NCBI RefSeq assembly: GCF_030463535.1
Contig: NC_132880.1
Span: 41,421,842 to 41,485,841, forward strand
Direction: 5' to 3'
From: Salminus brasiliensis
Lineage: Eukaryota > Chordata > Actinopteri > Characiformes > Bryconidae
Length of the DNA stretch: 64,000 nt
Made by a program: the position numbers and the translations under genes
The notes under the pieces: generated by a model
Databases searched by the model: none
Seen by the model: only the letters and a program-made list of their open reading frames with translations
Told to the model about the DNA's origin: nothing
In this document: piece by piece, positions 9,860 to 24,800 of the stretch
Numbering within the stretch: position 1 is the stretch's first letter
Layout of the letters: each line of letters starts with the position of its first letter

Positions 9860-12800
9860 ATGGGGAATACAGCCACCAAGTTCCGCAAGGCGCTGATCAG
9901 CGGGGATGAGGTGCTAGCCTGCCACCTTTACGAGAATAACCCTCAGTTTAAAGAGGCCCTGGACCCCAATGCCTCTTATGGGGAGCCCTACCAGCACAAC
10001 ACACCACTGCACTATGCCTCGCGCCATGCTATGAGCCGGCTTATCAGGTAAGAGCCTGAGCTGGAACAGGGCTGAGTAATTCCTGTGGAACATTTCTTTA
10101 GCAGAGAGATTTTCCCCACAGCAGTGGAGCACCAAGCATCGCAAGATAGCAGAGCAAGTGACATTTGAACACTTCTGTATTATTGATTATTATTAGATTT
10201 TATTCTGAATATTCCAATTTTAGCGATCTATACCTAATTAAATGATCCTGACTGTTTGTATAATGCGTATCATCACTGTCATTTAAAACCTTGCATCTCT
10301 ATTTTGAGTAGACCAATAGAAACAAAATGGAATGAAAGATTTTACATCGACTTCAACTGAAAGTTTAAAATGTGTAAAGTCACTGCTGTAAAGTTGCCAT
10401 GTTGACAATACAAGGTTTTTGCATGATAACATTTATATTTTACATGGCTGTATAGAAGATTATGACCATCCCTGGTTTGTAATGAACTTGGTCCATATTA
10501 TTGTTTCCACTCACCATATACTGCAGTGACACTGACATGTTGGTGGTGTGTTAGTGTGTGTTGTGCTGGTACGAGCGGATCAGACACAGCAGTGCTGCTG
10601 GAGTTTTTAAACACCATGACCATTGATAAAGGACTAGATGATGGACGACCAACACAAACTGTGCTGTAACAGATGAGCTTCTCTCTCTGACTTTACATCT
10701 ACAAGGTGGACCAACTAGGTAGGAGTGTCTAATAGAGTGGGCAGTGAGAGGACACAGTGTTTAAACACTCCAGCAGCACTGCTTTGTCTGATCCACTCGT
10801 ACCACCAGCACAACACACACTAACACACTCACTACCACCATGTCAGTGTCAGTGCTAAGATTGGCCCACTGCCTAAATAATAGCTGCTCTGTGGTGGTCC
10901 TGTTGGGCCCTGACCATTAAAGACCATCAAAATTACAGGGTGAAAGGAGGCTAACAAAGTATGCAGAAAACAGATGGGCTTCAGTCTGCAATTATAGAAA
11001 TATAAATTACTCCTATATAGTGAGTGGAGCTGATAAAATGGACAGAGTTAATTCCAAACCTGGGGTGGTCATAACATTCTGATATGATAGTGTATTATAT
11101 TATTACCATCATTGCTCACTTATTACTTATTAATTCATGTTCAATTAAACATCGTTTAAGACACAAAGTCAAATCCTGTAGAGATATTGACCCCTAGCAA
11201 ATGAAAACCTAACACAGTTAACTGCCTTGAAACAGTACATTTTGTGCCATGACACACAGAGGAGGAGATTTGCTTCCATAGACAGAATTACTGTTGAGGG
11301 CATGAGCTGGCCCCCAGCAGGCATAGTCCACAGCTACTGTGTATGGTGAGGTAAAGCCACTAGAAAGCCTTCATGTGCTTGCGCAGTGGTGTTCAGCAGC
11401 ATAGCTGCCGAATGCAGCATTGTTTTACATTTTGTTTGCAGTCGAGGCAACTGCAAACGAAGGCCACAGGCAGTTCAGTGGGGAAGATGTTCAATAGCTG
11501 GTTGCACCCCCCTGAGAAAATCGCTGGTATGGTAATTACCCGCCAAGACAGCTGGCTACTTATGACTCATTGTTCCTCCTCTTTCCCTGTTCCTACTGAG
11601 TGACTCGGGTGCTTAAAGAGGCCAGGAGGATTTAGATGACCACGAGCGGATACAGAAGCTCCTCCCCTTCACGTGTGGCTTTTGTGTTTAGAACTGCGTA
11701 TTTGAACATGGATGAATTCAGAATAAGCACTGTTCATTTCAGTGTAGTGATCTTTTATTAGAGATTGTAGTTTTGGGAATATTTATTATGCTTTGATCAT
11801 TGCACAGCAGTGTATTTTACTTTTAAATTATTATTTCATTTTATTGCTCAGTCTAGTGCCAATTTTTACCAGCACACCATTACAAAGCAAAGACAAAAGG
11901 TACACGTTATAGCACGGACGAATCATCATTGCTCAACAATCTCAAACCTATACTTGTGTATTGTACTCCAGAAGAACAGAACATTTAAGTGACGCTGTAC
12001 AACTTCACTAAAATACCTGCATTTAATTCATTTTTACTGTATTCCTTACTCTACATAATTGTTCTATTTTTTTGTAATGATAATCCAGTAAGATGTATTA
12101 CCATCAGTGTCAGCTGATGAACTTGAACTATGAACTATGTTTAATATTTGTACTGTCCCAAGATACCACCCCCCCCCCCCAACCCAAGATTTTAACACTG
12201 TAATGACTTGTTCTTTGGTACACATGGCATGAATAGGCCATTGTATGCTTTCGGACAGATTTTGTGTTTGTGTTGTATGTTTTTTTTTAATGTTGTTATA
12301 TTTATCTGTACTACTTAGGACCTCCTTTAAAAGTTAAGGGTTCATACGAGAGAGCTGAGATTGTGCAGAGAATGCAGAGAATTAATGCTGTTGTTTGGAG
12401 TTACATTAACTAATGAAGTTCCAGTGCCAGCTCTACACCCAGACTTCCCGGAACAAAGCGCTGAGTCATTTCTACAGAGCGGCCTAGCAGTCAACCAAGC
12501 GCTGCCTTCGCTCCTGACTCTGAAAACAGTGTAAATGAACCCAAGTCCTATCAGGAGTGCAATCTGATTCTGTTATCAATCACACTGTGGCTCCCAAAGT
12601 TGATTTACCTGAAAATGATATCCGCCTGGCCTATTATCTCTTCCTATCTTTTTGGCAATGAAGAAGCGAGTGCTTCCAGCTAAGCAGAGCAGTGTCATGC
12701 TGTGCTCTCTGTTAATGTGGTTATGATGTCTTCCTAATGCACTCTTGCACATAATGAAATATTGAGCTGTGGGGCTTTGGCCTGTGTCTTTCAAAATAAC

Positions 12801-15800
12801 TATGATGCTCCCTGCATTTCCTTTGACTGTGAGCTGTGTGAGCACTGATACCCTTATGCTCAAGCCATCTTTTTATTTAAATAACAAGGCTGAAATTTGA
12901 AAAACTGGCGGTGTTGGCTACTGAGTAACACTGGCTGTGACCTATGTCAGTGTTATGTCTCCCCTCAACTGTCCATCTTGTGGAAATCTCTTCTGCTTCA
13001 GTTTTAAAACCACATTAATATGAAACAGATGTCTCAGAAAGGATCCCAATTCACCCCTAAAGTGATGCTGTAGTCCCTGGCCGTTAAATCACGGGCTTTC
13101 AGACTTTTTTTGAAGTCTGTTTTCTATTCCCTTATCTTCTAGGTCCTTTCTGTTCTGCAAGGATGGCAACCCCAACAAGCGCAACGTACACAACGAGACG
13201 GCTCTGCACATGCTGTGCATGGGGCCGTTCATCCTGCTGGGTGAAGGTGCTCTGCAGCCGCGCCTCAGCTGCCCGCAGCTGGACGAGCAGCGCCGTGCTG
13301 AGTGCCTCCAGATGATGCTCAGATGGACGGGGGCCAAGCTTGACCTGGGCGAGTATGAGCGAGCCGATGTCAACGCCGCAGACAACAAGAGGAGCACCTG
13401 CCTGCACTATGCAGCTGCAGCCGGCATGAAGAGCTGCGTTGAGGTACAGAGGAGCTGTCAGCCTGGAGTTTATTCTTATTAATCATTATTTTGATCGAAA
13501 TATCTTTTTACTACGGGTGTAATGGTACATAAAAGCTTATTCTTATGTTTAAGCTTATTCTGATCTGTGTTGTTAGCTAGAGCACTGAGATTTCTGTTTG
13601 CACAAATGTATAAACATTATTTAAATAGGAGCATCACATAAACCACTCTAAACCATTTAAGACTCATAATACTACAAAGCTGTTGAGTAACTGACATTCT
13701 GTCTTTAACAGGTTAACCTGTTGCACATGAACAAAGAAAACATAATTGTTCGTATTAGAAAAATTATATACAAAATCTTGGTGTTTCCACATTTTTGACA
13801 GGCAGTGTGCCTTTGACTTGCAAGTCTCGTAGGAGTTGCAAAGAAGCCAACACTGTTTAACATCACAATAAACATTACACAGATAAAAATGATTTAAACA
13901 ACACCTTCCATACACAGAGGTCAGACAGAGTGCTTTACATTACGTGAAATCAATTGAGAAATGGGGAAAATGCAAATAAAGGGATGTTTGTTGACCATAA
14001 AAAGGCAGAAGCTGCAGGTTCAGTATCACCTAACCCTTCGAATGTACACTGATGGGCCATCATGTCTGTGTTGCTCAGCTGTTGGTGAAGAGTGCTGCGG
14101 ATCTGTTTGTGGAGAATGAGGAGCATCAGACTCCGTGTGACTGCGCAGAGAAACAGCATCATAAGGAGCTGGCCCTCAGTCTAGAGTCTCAGATGGTCTT
14201 CTCTCAGGACCCAGGGGCTCAGGAGATAGAAGCAGAGTATGCTGCCCTGGACCGAAAAGAGGTATGCTGTGTTTTCAGTATATATTTTATTTATTTAATT
14301 ATTTATTTATTTCACAGCAGCACTAGTGAACTTTGAAGGCATGAGTGGAATTTTAGTGATTTTATTTTAGACAGATTGTGGAGAAATTATACAGTACTCC
14401 CAAAAATGCCTCAGCTGTTTATGACAGAGCAGTGGTATTTCAAATATCTTGGCAGAACTAGCAAGCGTTACAAATAGAGACAAACATTTTGTGTGTGTGT
14501 GTGTGTGTTGGACTTTTATTCGCCCTGGCATGGTGCTGTGACCTGCCAGTATCACTTCTTCAAAGAAAGTGCACACAGGTTAATTTCCTGCGCCCTGATG
14601 TTGTGGCAGTGGAAATGTTTGGTCGCATTAAAGGGAGATTACAAATAGCCAAACTTTCATTTGTAGTGGCAGCTGGAGACGGTCGATAGCGACGTTTATT
14701 GTTTGAGACATGATTTTTTTTTCTCTCTCGACTTTACACCCAATAACTTTAAATTGTTTCTCTGTTTTTCTGTTCTCTCTCTCTCTGTCTCTCTCTCTCT
14801 CTCTGTCTCTCTCTCTCTCTGTAGCCATATGAGGGACTTAAGCTTCAGGACCTGCGGCGGCTGAAAGACATGCTGATAGTGGAGACAGCCGACATGCTGC
14901 AGGCCCCTCTTTTCACAGCTGAGGCACTCCTACGAGCTCATGGTATGGTTCTAGCTCTTTATGGGATGCAACTCGCTGTTTCCCAACAAAAGGGAACGAC
15001 TTTATAAGCAGAAATGTCGGCTCATATAATTCATGTCTGTGTGTTTCTAGATGAGCAAACACATAAATTCAGATGTCTATCAGAACATGTTCCTGGCGGT
15101 GGCAGTGATTTATTTTCGGGAAACACACTTTAGTGCAAGTCCATCTAAGTGGCATACACAGTGGAATGGAAATTAGATACAGTATATGGACAAAAGTATT
15201 GGGACGTTTATCTTAAAAATTGATTTTAGATGTTTCATTGAGTTCCATTGCCACAGATGTATAAAATCAAGTGGCTAGCCATGCAGTCTGCCTTTACACA
15301 CATTCGTGAAAGAATGGGTGGCTCTAAAGGGCTTGCTGAATTCCAGTGTGGTTCTGTAATAAGATGCCACTTTTGCAACAAGTCAGTTGGTGAAATTTCT
15401 TCTCTCCTACATATTCCACCATCAACTTGGAGAAGTATTATTATAAAGTGGGAGCGTTTAGGAACCACAGCAACTGGGTCTCAAGGGTGATAGACCACGT
15501 AAAGTTAGAGACTGAGCTCTGCTGACTCAGTAACTGCAGAAATTGTGATCTCAGAAATTCATTACCCAGGCATTACTTAACCAGGCTTCAGCAAAGTATT
15601 GTTATGAAAACTACCACATTTATTTACATGTAGACATACAGTACAACGTTCTGACATGAGTTTCCATTTCATGCACTTGAGTAACCCTGCTGACTTTCCT
15701 GGACCAAAAGTTCATCATGATTCCATTGTGAGCTGTAGATGTACTTACGGCTCAGTCACAAAGCTAAAAGAATGTTGGGAGTAAATCACAAAGGGTGTGT

Positions 15801-18800
15801 TTTAAGCTCTCTAAATAAACAGCATGCCTGACCAACAACTGAGACAATCAACAATTTTTTCTACCAGGAAAAAGTTATAGAATATATATACATATATACA
15901 TACTATAATAGTGGTTGCAATGGACTGTGATGGTAAATTATAATAAGCGGAGTAATGTTATGCTTTTCATATATTTGTTTTACTTTAAAGCAGTAGTTAA
16001 GTGAAACATCTCAGTAACATGATGTATTATTTATCCTTGATAAAGTAAATCAGCCAAATGTGCTTGTTTGGTTTACAGCAGAAAATACTAAGTTAACATT
16101 GCTAACAAACATTGGGCTGTGACTGTTACCAATATCTTCTTGGTAAATATACAGCAGTAACACACAAATAAATTATTAAAAAATCATACATTGTGATTTT
16201 TTTTTAGATTATGTTTCTCACAGTGGACATGCACCTAAGATGAACATTTCAGACCCCTCCATTATTTCTAAGTGGGAGAACTTAGAAATCATGGATCAGG
16301 GTGTTCAAATACTTATTTTCCTTACTGTATGCCAAAATCCCAATTTGTTCGCTTCAGAAATCAATCAATCTATTTGACTTTTTAAACTGCATACCGTATT
16401 ATGAACCACAAATATTTTTTCGAACATCTGCATGTGTTCTGAGCAAGTTGAGACATTTTATGGGATGTGTTTACCAAAAGGAGATTGGAGAAAGTCTAAG
16501 TCCATTAGCCTAGCATCTCGCATTCTTAACTAAAAGTAAAAATAAAACATATTACTTAAAAATTCATGTTTGGGAGAGAAGAGAAGGATAGAAGAGAACG
16601 GGCACTCATCTTCCTTGTGTATCACGCTTGTCTTGGGCCAGACTGGGACAGAGAGAAGCTTCTGGAAGCCTGGATGTCTAATGCAGAGAACTGCTGTCAG
16701 CGCTCTGGTGTGCAGATGCCCACCCCTCCACCTAGTGGCTACAATGCCTGGGACACACTGCCCTCTCCTAGGACGCCCCGTACCACCCGCTCCACGCTCA
16801 CTTCCCCTGATGAGATAAGTTTGTCACCTGCAGACGAGGGACTTGCCCTGGTGAGTCACTTCCTGCAAAACAGGAGGATAATTACTGCCTGCAATTAACA
16901 GTTACCTACTCGCGTCAGCTAAGTCATGACCAAGAATCATGTAGCCACTTTAGATTGTTCTCACAAGTGTTCCGTATACACAAGTATGGATGCATTATTC
17001 AGTGAAAATGTCATGAAAGTGTGTTTGTTTGAGGTAAATTACTCCTTTTTTTCCTTCCTGCTAGTGTGGAATTTGCATGTGCGCTATTTCTGTGTTCGAA
17101 GAGCCTGTGGACATGCCGTGTGGGCACGAGTTCTGCAGATCGTGCTGGGAAGGGTGAGTTTTGTAAAATAAAAAAAACTTAATTTAAATTAAACTTAAGG
17201 ACATTTGAGATCAGAATTACTTCATTCACCATATATGTCACACATGATGAATTTGTCTTGGTGCACACATGTATGACTTAGTAAACCTAGTAAACACTGA
17301 CATTTATTCATACTAGGAGACTAGGGTAAAAAAGAAGAAATAAAAAATATATATTAAATACTTTTAAATGATCACTAACGTTTAGTTTTCTGTGTTTATA
17401 GGTGTATAGGTAAGGATTATTGGAAATGCAGCCTACCTAATTGCATCTTCCTTGTTCACTGCAAAAATGATACGCTATATGAGGTGGGGAGGTGATCATA
17501 GTAGAACGCCTTCCCTGGACAGCAGTGACAGTTACTTCAACAAAGACTGGATAAAAAAATAAAAAATGAAGGAGCTGGTGTCCCAATACTTTTGTCCATA
17601 TAGTGTATCTTGGCAAATTACACCTTAAATTTAGTCAGTATATTTAGTGTTTCTCATTGTGGGACTCATGTAGGGATTGTGTAAGTTCAGCTTATTTTTA
17701 GATGTTTGTACTTTTTAAGAATGTTTTTGCATTTTAAATGTTTAATTAAAAAATGTATTTAAAAAATTATAATCACAAGTTGTCTTTTTATATTTACAAA
17801 GCATAACAAAGTCAATTTATCAGATACTACCTGAGACTACCTTATTTTTTTCCTAAAACAATCTCAAAATTGTAAATATATTAGGGCTGCACACTATTGG
17901 ATAAAACTGATGTTGTTTTCCCTCTTTGATATACATTGCGATATTAAAAAAGACAGGAATTGTCACCAGATTTAACCAGAAGTTAGTGATCCAGCATGCC
18001 TTGATATTAGTAATGCACTTGGTATATCCATGATTGGAGTAAAATAAACAGTATTGGTCAGATATAATCTGCCTCTAGTAGACAAAGGATGGAAAATGAG
18101 AACAGTGCTTATTTTCCTTCTGTATTAAGCAGCAAAAAAGTTTTAGCATGACATGTTTAAATAATTTGACATTGCATCTGACATCCCGAAACAACACATT
18201 GTGCAGCCCTGTTGTATATTTTGGTCAGTGACCAACTTAAAGCTCTCTGTTTCAGGTTTTTAAACGTGAAAATCCAGGAGGGAGATGCACATAATATCTT
18301 TTGTCCAGCCTATGATTGCTTCCAGCTGGTTCCAGTAGAGGTCATAGAGAGTGTGGTTTCCAGGGAGATGGATAAACGCTACCTGCAGTTTGACATTAAG
18401 GTACAGTATAACAGTTTAAACCTGCATAAGATGAACTCTAACATAAGAAAGAACTTACTTTTCGCCTTCATCTGTGCTTTTTTTTTTTAATGTATTAATG
18501 TCAGTAAAAACAGGCCAGTTCTATTTGTTCTAGGCCAGTTCTATCTATGAATATGTGCATTTGGTTCCTATGGCCAAACCAGTTGAATAGTTGAGTAAGA
18601 GGGGCTTCTTGTATTTTTTTTGTATTTGTAGGCTTTTGTGGATAACAACCCAGCTATTCGCTGGTGTCCTGTAGCGAGGTGTGAGAGAGCGGTTCGGCTT
18701 TCTAGACCTGGCACTACTGCCACTGACCCTCTTGGCTTCCCACTTCTCTCTGCTCCGGCTGTGGACTGTGGAAAGGGCCACCTCTTCTGCTGGTGTGTGC

Positions 18801-21800
18801 CTCTGGCACTCTTTTTAGCCACCTGTCTAGTTGTAAATGACTAAATATTTGATATATCTTTTTTCGATAGTCCAAGTACCTATTGTGTTAACGTGTTGCT
18901 TTCTTTCCTCTGTGTTTCTTGCCAGGGAGTGTCTTGGTGAGGCCCATGAACCATGCGATTGCCAGACATGGAAAATGTGGCTGCAGAAAGTCTCTGAGAT
19001 GAAACCGGAGGAATGTAAGAGAATTTCCGAACTTCTATAGTACTTCTAATATTTCTAAATGTAGTGTTTATTTTATTTATTATTTTATATAGCTATTTAT
19101 GTAGTTAGTCTGCAAATGTGTACTCTAGTATAATTAACATTTTTGTTCTGCATGTGCATCTACATAATATGCAAATATAAGATGAGCCATAACTTACTTT
19201 CTGATCTTTCTTGGATAGTGGCTGGTGTAAGTGAAGCTTATGAAGATGCTGCCAACTGCCTGTGGTTACTCACTAACTCCAAACCATGTGCCAACTGCAA
19301 GTCGCCTATTCAGAAAAATGAAGGCTGCAATCACATGCAATGTGCCAAGGTCAGTGGAATTTAGCAGGTATATCTTTGTTGCCATTCGGATTTATGTTTA
19401 CCTATTTGTCAAATCAAAGAAGCGGATCCCTAAGAATTGCCTTGTGCTTGTTTTTGAAAAAGACCCTTACTTTTATAAAGACGCTCTTATTGAAAGGAGA
19501 CTTGGTAGTAATCAAGAAATCAGACCCACAATGAGAGATAACTGTCAGCACTATCATAGACAGTCAGAATAAAAGGTACCAGAGATCTTTACAAAACAAT
19601 GTGTCAAACTACAGAACAGGAGTTTGTCTGCCTTCACTCAGTATACACCAATGAACCATAACATTTGTACCACCTGCCTGTCCTTGTGTCGCAACTCAAT
19701 CTGACCATTTAAGGTATTGACACCACAAGACCACTGAAGGCATCCTGTGGTATCTGCTTCCAAGACAGTAGCAGCAGATCATTTAAGTCCTGTAGGTTGT
19801 GAGGTCGGGCCTCCTTGGTTCGCATCAGTGAACCTTAGGTGCCTGTGACTATTGCCTTTTATCTGGTTTTCCTTCCATGGAGCACATTTCATAGATACTG
19901 ACCACTGCATACCAAAAAATAACCCTTGACCATAGTTTTAGAGATGCCCTGGCCTTGTTGTCTACTCATCACAGTTTGGTTCTTATCAAAATGACTCTTT
20001 TTTTAAGCTCGCCCCTTTTTCTGCTTTTAACACATCACCTTCAAGAACTGACTGCTCACTTGCTGCTTGCATACTGCTCCCTCCCCCTGGCAGATGCCAC
20101 TGTAGATTTACATTTACATTTACAATTAAGGCATTTAGCAGACGCTCTTATCCAGAGCGACTTACAAAGGTGTGGATGAAGATAATCAATGTTTTGCACT
20201 TACCTGTCAGTGAAACTAAAGTTATGGATGAACAGTATAAAGTATTGGTATAAGTTTCCAAGCCACTACATTTCATTAGGTAATCAGGTATGTTGGTGGT
20301 TTAATTGAACAAATTCATACAATGGCTAGAGCACATTAAGAAGAAGAGCACAACATTTCTTCTTCTAACCATTTTACAATATGGCAAAAAAAAAAAAAAA
20401 AATAAGGAAGTTCTTTTTTTAGAAATCTCAATTGTTAATTGTTATTAATATTTTGTTTTGAGTCTAATTATATATGCTTTCATTAGTGTTTTAGAAGCAA
20501 AAGCGCAGCTTATACTTTTAAACAATGTGGCTGGTTTAGGACATCTGCACAGTACCATTAATATGAATACACATGAATAAAGCTAGCATTATTGCTAACC
20601 ATTGTCATGCAAAAAAAATCACCGACCATTTAATGGGTTTTCATGGAACAAATAAAATAAAGTATTTACATGGTTTTTTTTTATTAAGAATCAAATATTT
20701 CCAGTCAGGATTCTTATTTGAGGGGGTGGCACTCTGTGTGTATTAGCCGTGCAGCCTCTCATCCATAATGTACCCAGTGTATGCGATGCTAAGGAGCTGT
20801 TTTGACGTCAGAGGCAGGTGCCTGAATAAAAGCTTATGTAGAGGCCCCAGCCTCCCTGTTATTTCCCTAATGAAAGCTTAACTCGGACTTTGAGTGACAG
20901 GCGGTGAGACGGGGGAGGGGAGCGCTATTCACAGCACCCTCACACTGATGGGAAAGAAGATGGCAAAATGAAAGCTAAATGCATGTTTGGCTGAAGATAT
21001 TTATTAATATCCAAGAATAGTGAGAGCTTTGAGCTGAAACTGAAGCTATACTGAGGCTGATATTGATGTTAAGGCATTTGAAAAGGCCTTTATGGCTGGT
21101 TTTGCATTTGAATTTGAAAGTTATAATTATTTTTTACTTTGTACTCTGTGTGGCACCTTGCAAGACATTTGGCCTAATTTATTGCATGTTGGGAACTTTA
21201 CTAAGGCCATAGATCCTCTGGCTTGGCCCTTGGTGATTAAAAAGAAGAAGGTCAGTTGCTACTGTGGTTCTTCAGCACTTTGTTGTCCATTGAGTATTAA
21301 TGTGAGTTCTGTTGAATGTATTGCAAATATGTGCTAGGGTTTCTTTCTCTTAATCTTTATAGATTCCATTTAGTTTCCATGACCTGAGCATGTCAGGCTA
21401 AAGGTTGTGCTAGTTTCTTTTGAAGCATGATTTAGACGAGTGTGAAAAGCAGCTCTCTGCTGTATGAAGAGCACTACAGCCTTGCTGGACGATGCAGAGC
21501 CCTTAACCTTGTGTTACCTGCGGAGAAGCAACTGCTTTTGTTGCTTGGAAACGAGAGGACATTTCGGACTAAAGAGCATTGATTAGATCCTTTGAAAGAT
21601 CATGCTGCTGCTTTTGTGCTGTGAATGAAGGACACACTTAGAACAGTTGGAGTGTTTGTAAAGAATCAAGACCCAGAACGTGGCAGATACTGTTTTCTGA
21701 CCAGGGTCTTTTCTGCCTAAAATGCTATAGCATTTAAGCCATTTTTGTGTTTGCTTCTGGTGCATTCTAGTATTTTATTGCTGGCTCTGTGTTGTCATGG

Positions 21801-24800
21801 ATTTGGGAAATTAGGTTCAGATTTTCTAAATTTTTTATAAAAATTAATCAAATAAATTGTTACAGAGCTTAATCAGCTTTTAGAAAATGCCTTATTATAA
21901 AATCTATTATATTGGATTTTTGCATACATTAAATACCATGGGTTTTAGAGTTTATTTTTATGTGATAAAAAAAGAAGTAATTTTTATGTTATTGGGTCTG
22001 TAAGACAAATCTACTCAAGTATTGTAACATTTTAAGCTGTAGTATGAATTTACATGATATAAATATTGAACCACTAAAAAGTTTGTATACCCCTTTACTT
22101 GAATACATTTGACCTGAAACAGACCTTCATATAGTTCCCTAAACTAAAAAAGGGAATAAACAAAACAAATGATTACATCTTTTTACATTCTTTTACTGAG
22201 AAAATTATCTAAAATTAAATATTGTTTTCTGAAAAAGTATGTGATCCTGAATTAGTTGACAGGGGTTATTGAAGTTTTTCACACAAGAGGATAGCAAACA
22301 GGTATGCGCTGAGGACAACATAAACTTTAGTATAAAAGTGTATAAAAGAAAAGAGTTTCACCACACATGTTAATGTAAGTCCTACTTCGGCCTAAAAAGA
22401 TTCCTGAGAGCCTCAGAAAAAGAGCGAATGTCCAAAGAGTGTTAGGCAGAAGATCTACAAATGAAGGCAATTCAGTACCACTGTTACTCTTTTAAGAAGT
22501 GGTCATCCAGCAAAAATCACTCCAATGGCAAAATGAATAATGTTACAGGAAGTCACAGAGAACCCCAGGGTTACATCTAAGGACACAGAATAAAATACAG
22601 TACATCTACTACTACTACTACTACTTATAGTAATACTAAGTTGTAGTTACAATAATACTTTTTTGGTATCTTGTAATACCTTAATGTGCATTTCATATTA
22701 CAAGTTCTTATCACCCAGCTTTACATAAATGGGTGTGGCTTGTTATGGCCTTGGTTTGTAAAAAACACCCTTAGTAAATACCCTAATATGTTTGATAGTA
22801 GATCAAACTCTTTAATTATTTTTCTCTCTGTAGTGTAAGTATGATTTCTGCTGGATCTGTCTGGAAGAATGGAAGAAGCATAGTTCCTCCACTGGAGGAT
22901 ACTACCGGTGCACTCGCTATGAGGTCATTCAGCAGGTGGAGGAGCAGTCAAAGGAGATGACAGTGGAGGTTGTATACTCGCACACACACACTGCAGTGTT
23001 TTTCGTTTTGCTTGGGAGAACATTCTTTTTGTTTTGTGCTTATGCTGGAAACACAGATTGAGACTTGTCATGATGGAGTTGGGTAAAAATGAAAAACTTT
23101 GCATTGAAATTATCTTTCTTTGGATGTTCACGATGGTTTCAGACTGAAAAGCACACAGCTCACATTTTCCTTAAGCTAGAGCTTTTACCAGGATCATTCC
23201 TAATCGCATCGGTCTTCACAGGCGGAGAAGAAGCATAAGAGCTTTCAGGAACTAGACCGCTTCATGCACTACTACACTCGATACAAGAATCACGAACACA
23301 GTTACCAAGTGAGTACTTCCTTCCTGGGTTAGATTGGTTGTGCGGCTGTTTGGTTGGTAGTCACTGATGAAACTGTCCTGGACATCTCTAATGTCTCCGC
23401 TCCAGCTGGAACAGCGCCTCCTAAAAACGGCCAAAGAGAAGATGGAGCAGCTGAGTAAAGCTTTCATCGGTCGTGAGTAGCAATCAGATTTCAAGGGTGT
23501 CCAACTGTGCACTGTATTCCCCTCACACACCTACTCGGGCACTCCCAATCATATATGTCTTAATGATCTGTAAAGTACAGTTTTTCTTTTTCTTTTTTTC
23601 ACTCTCCAGGAGAGGGCACTCCACCTGACACCATGTTCATTGAAGATGGAGTTCAAGAACTTCTCAAGACCCGACGTATCCTTAAGTGCTCTTATCCCTA
23701 CGGTTTCTTTTTGGAACCCAAAAGCACAAAGAAAGAAATATTTGAACTTATGCAGGTACTGATTTCCTATCTTCCTTTTAATATATTATTGTTGGAACAG
23801 TCTTCACCCGGTATCATTCTGTCTCTGCTCAGACTGACCTGGAGATGGTGACAGAGGACCTTGCCCAGAAGGTGAACAGGCCTTACCTTCGCACCCCTCG
23901 CCATAAGATCATCAGTGCTGCGTGTCTTATTCAGCAGAAGAGACGAGAGTTCCTGGCCTCTGTGGCACGAGGCGTGGCCCCTAATGACTCCCCTGAGGCC
24001 CCACGCCGAAGGTATGTACTGCACTACCCACTGCACAGCCCCTGCATATTCCATATTTCAGTGCAAATAACCAGAGATGCATTTGTCTACCAAGTGTAAA
24101 TGCATGTGGCTTAAATCCTACCAGGAAATAATACAGGTATAATGGTGTATAATAGGTATAATGTGTAGGTGTTTCAATACTTTTGTCTGTATAGTGTGTG
24201 TTTGTTGGAAAATGTTTTGACTAACACTCAAATTTGTAGTACCTTAATTTTTAAGAGTGTAGCCCATATGTATTTAGCCCACTGAAGCACTCATCACTTT
24301 CTAGGATTAAGATTTTCTTACTACTTCTATTTTTCCATAAGGTTTTGTTGTTGTTTCCATGTATTTAATAAAATATAGATCCGTCTAAATATTTCCCCCT
24401 TCTTTGTTTCAGTTTTGCTGGTGGGACGTGGGATTGGGAGTATCTAGGATTTACCTCTCCTGAGGTGCGAGAACTGCTCATGTCTCTGTGAACATTTCTG
24501 CTCTTTAACTGCTGTTGCTCAGCTAACACTAAGCTAACTAGGATGCAAACAGCTTGAGTTCCAGGTCCAGCTGCATGTAATTTGTGTGAGGTGCTTCGTG
24601 CTGCTGTTAGCAGCAATAGGTCACTGTGTCTCATTCTGTGTCTAAAGATGCTGAGGGATCACCCAATACTGGGAGGGAGGGAACACAGTGAGAACTTTGA
24701 CAGTACAGGAGACCAGCAGCAGGTACCACAGAAATCACTGTCGACCCTCTGGAGGGAAAAAGTATTTTTTATATTTTATATTCAGTTTTATATTCATCCA

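Noticed and set aside
15178-17608. One long Tc1 transposon spanning both 'tatggacaaaagtattggga' termini
   Set aside because: The interval contains ankib1 exons 5 and 6 and other repeat fragments, so the two termini belong to separate elements.
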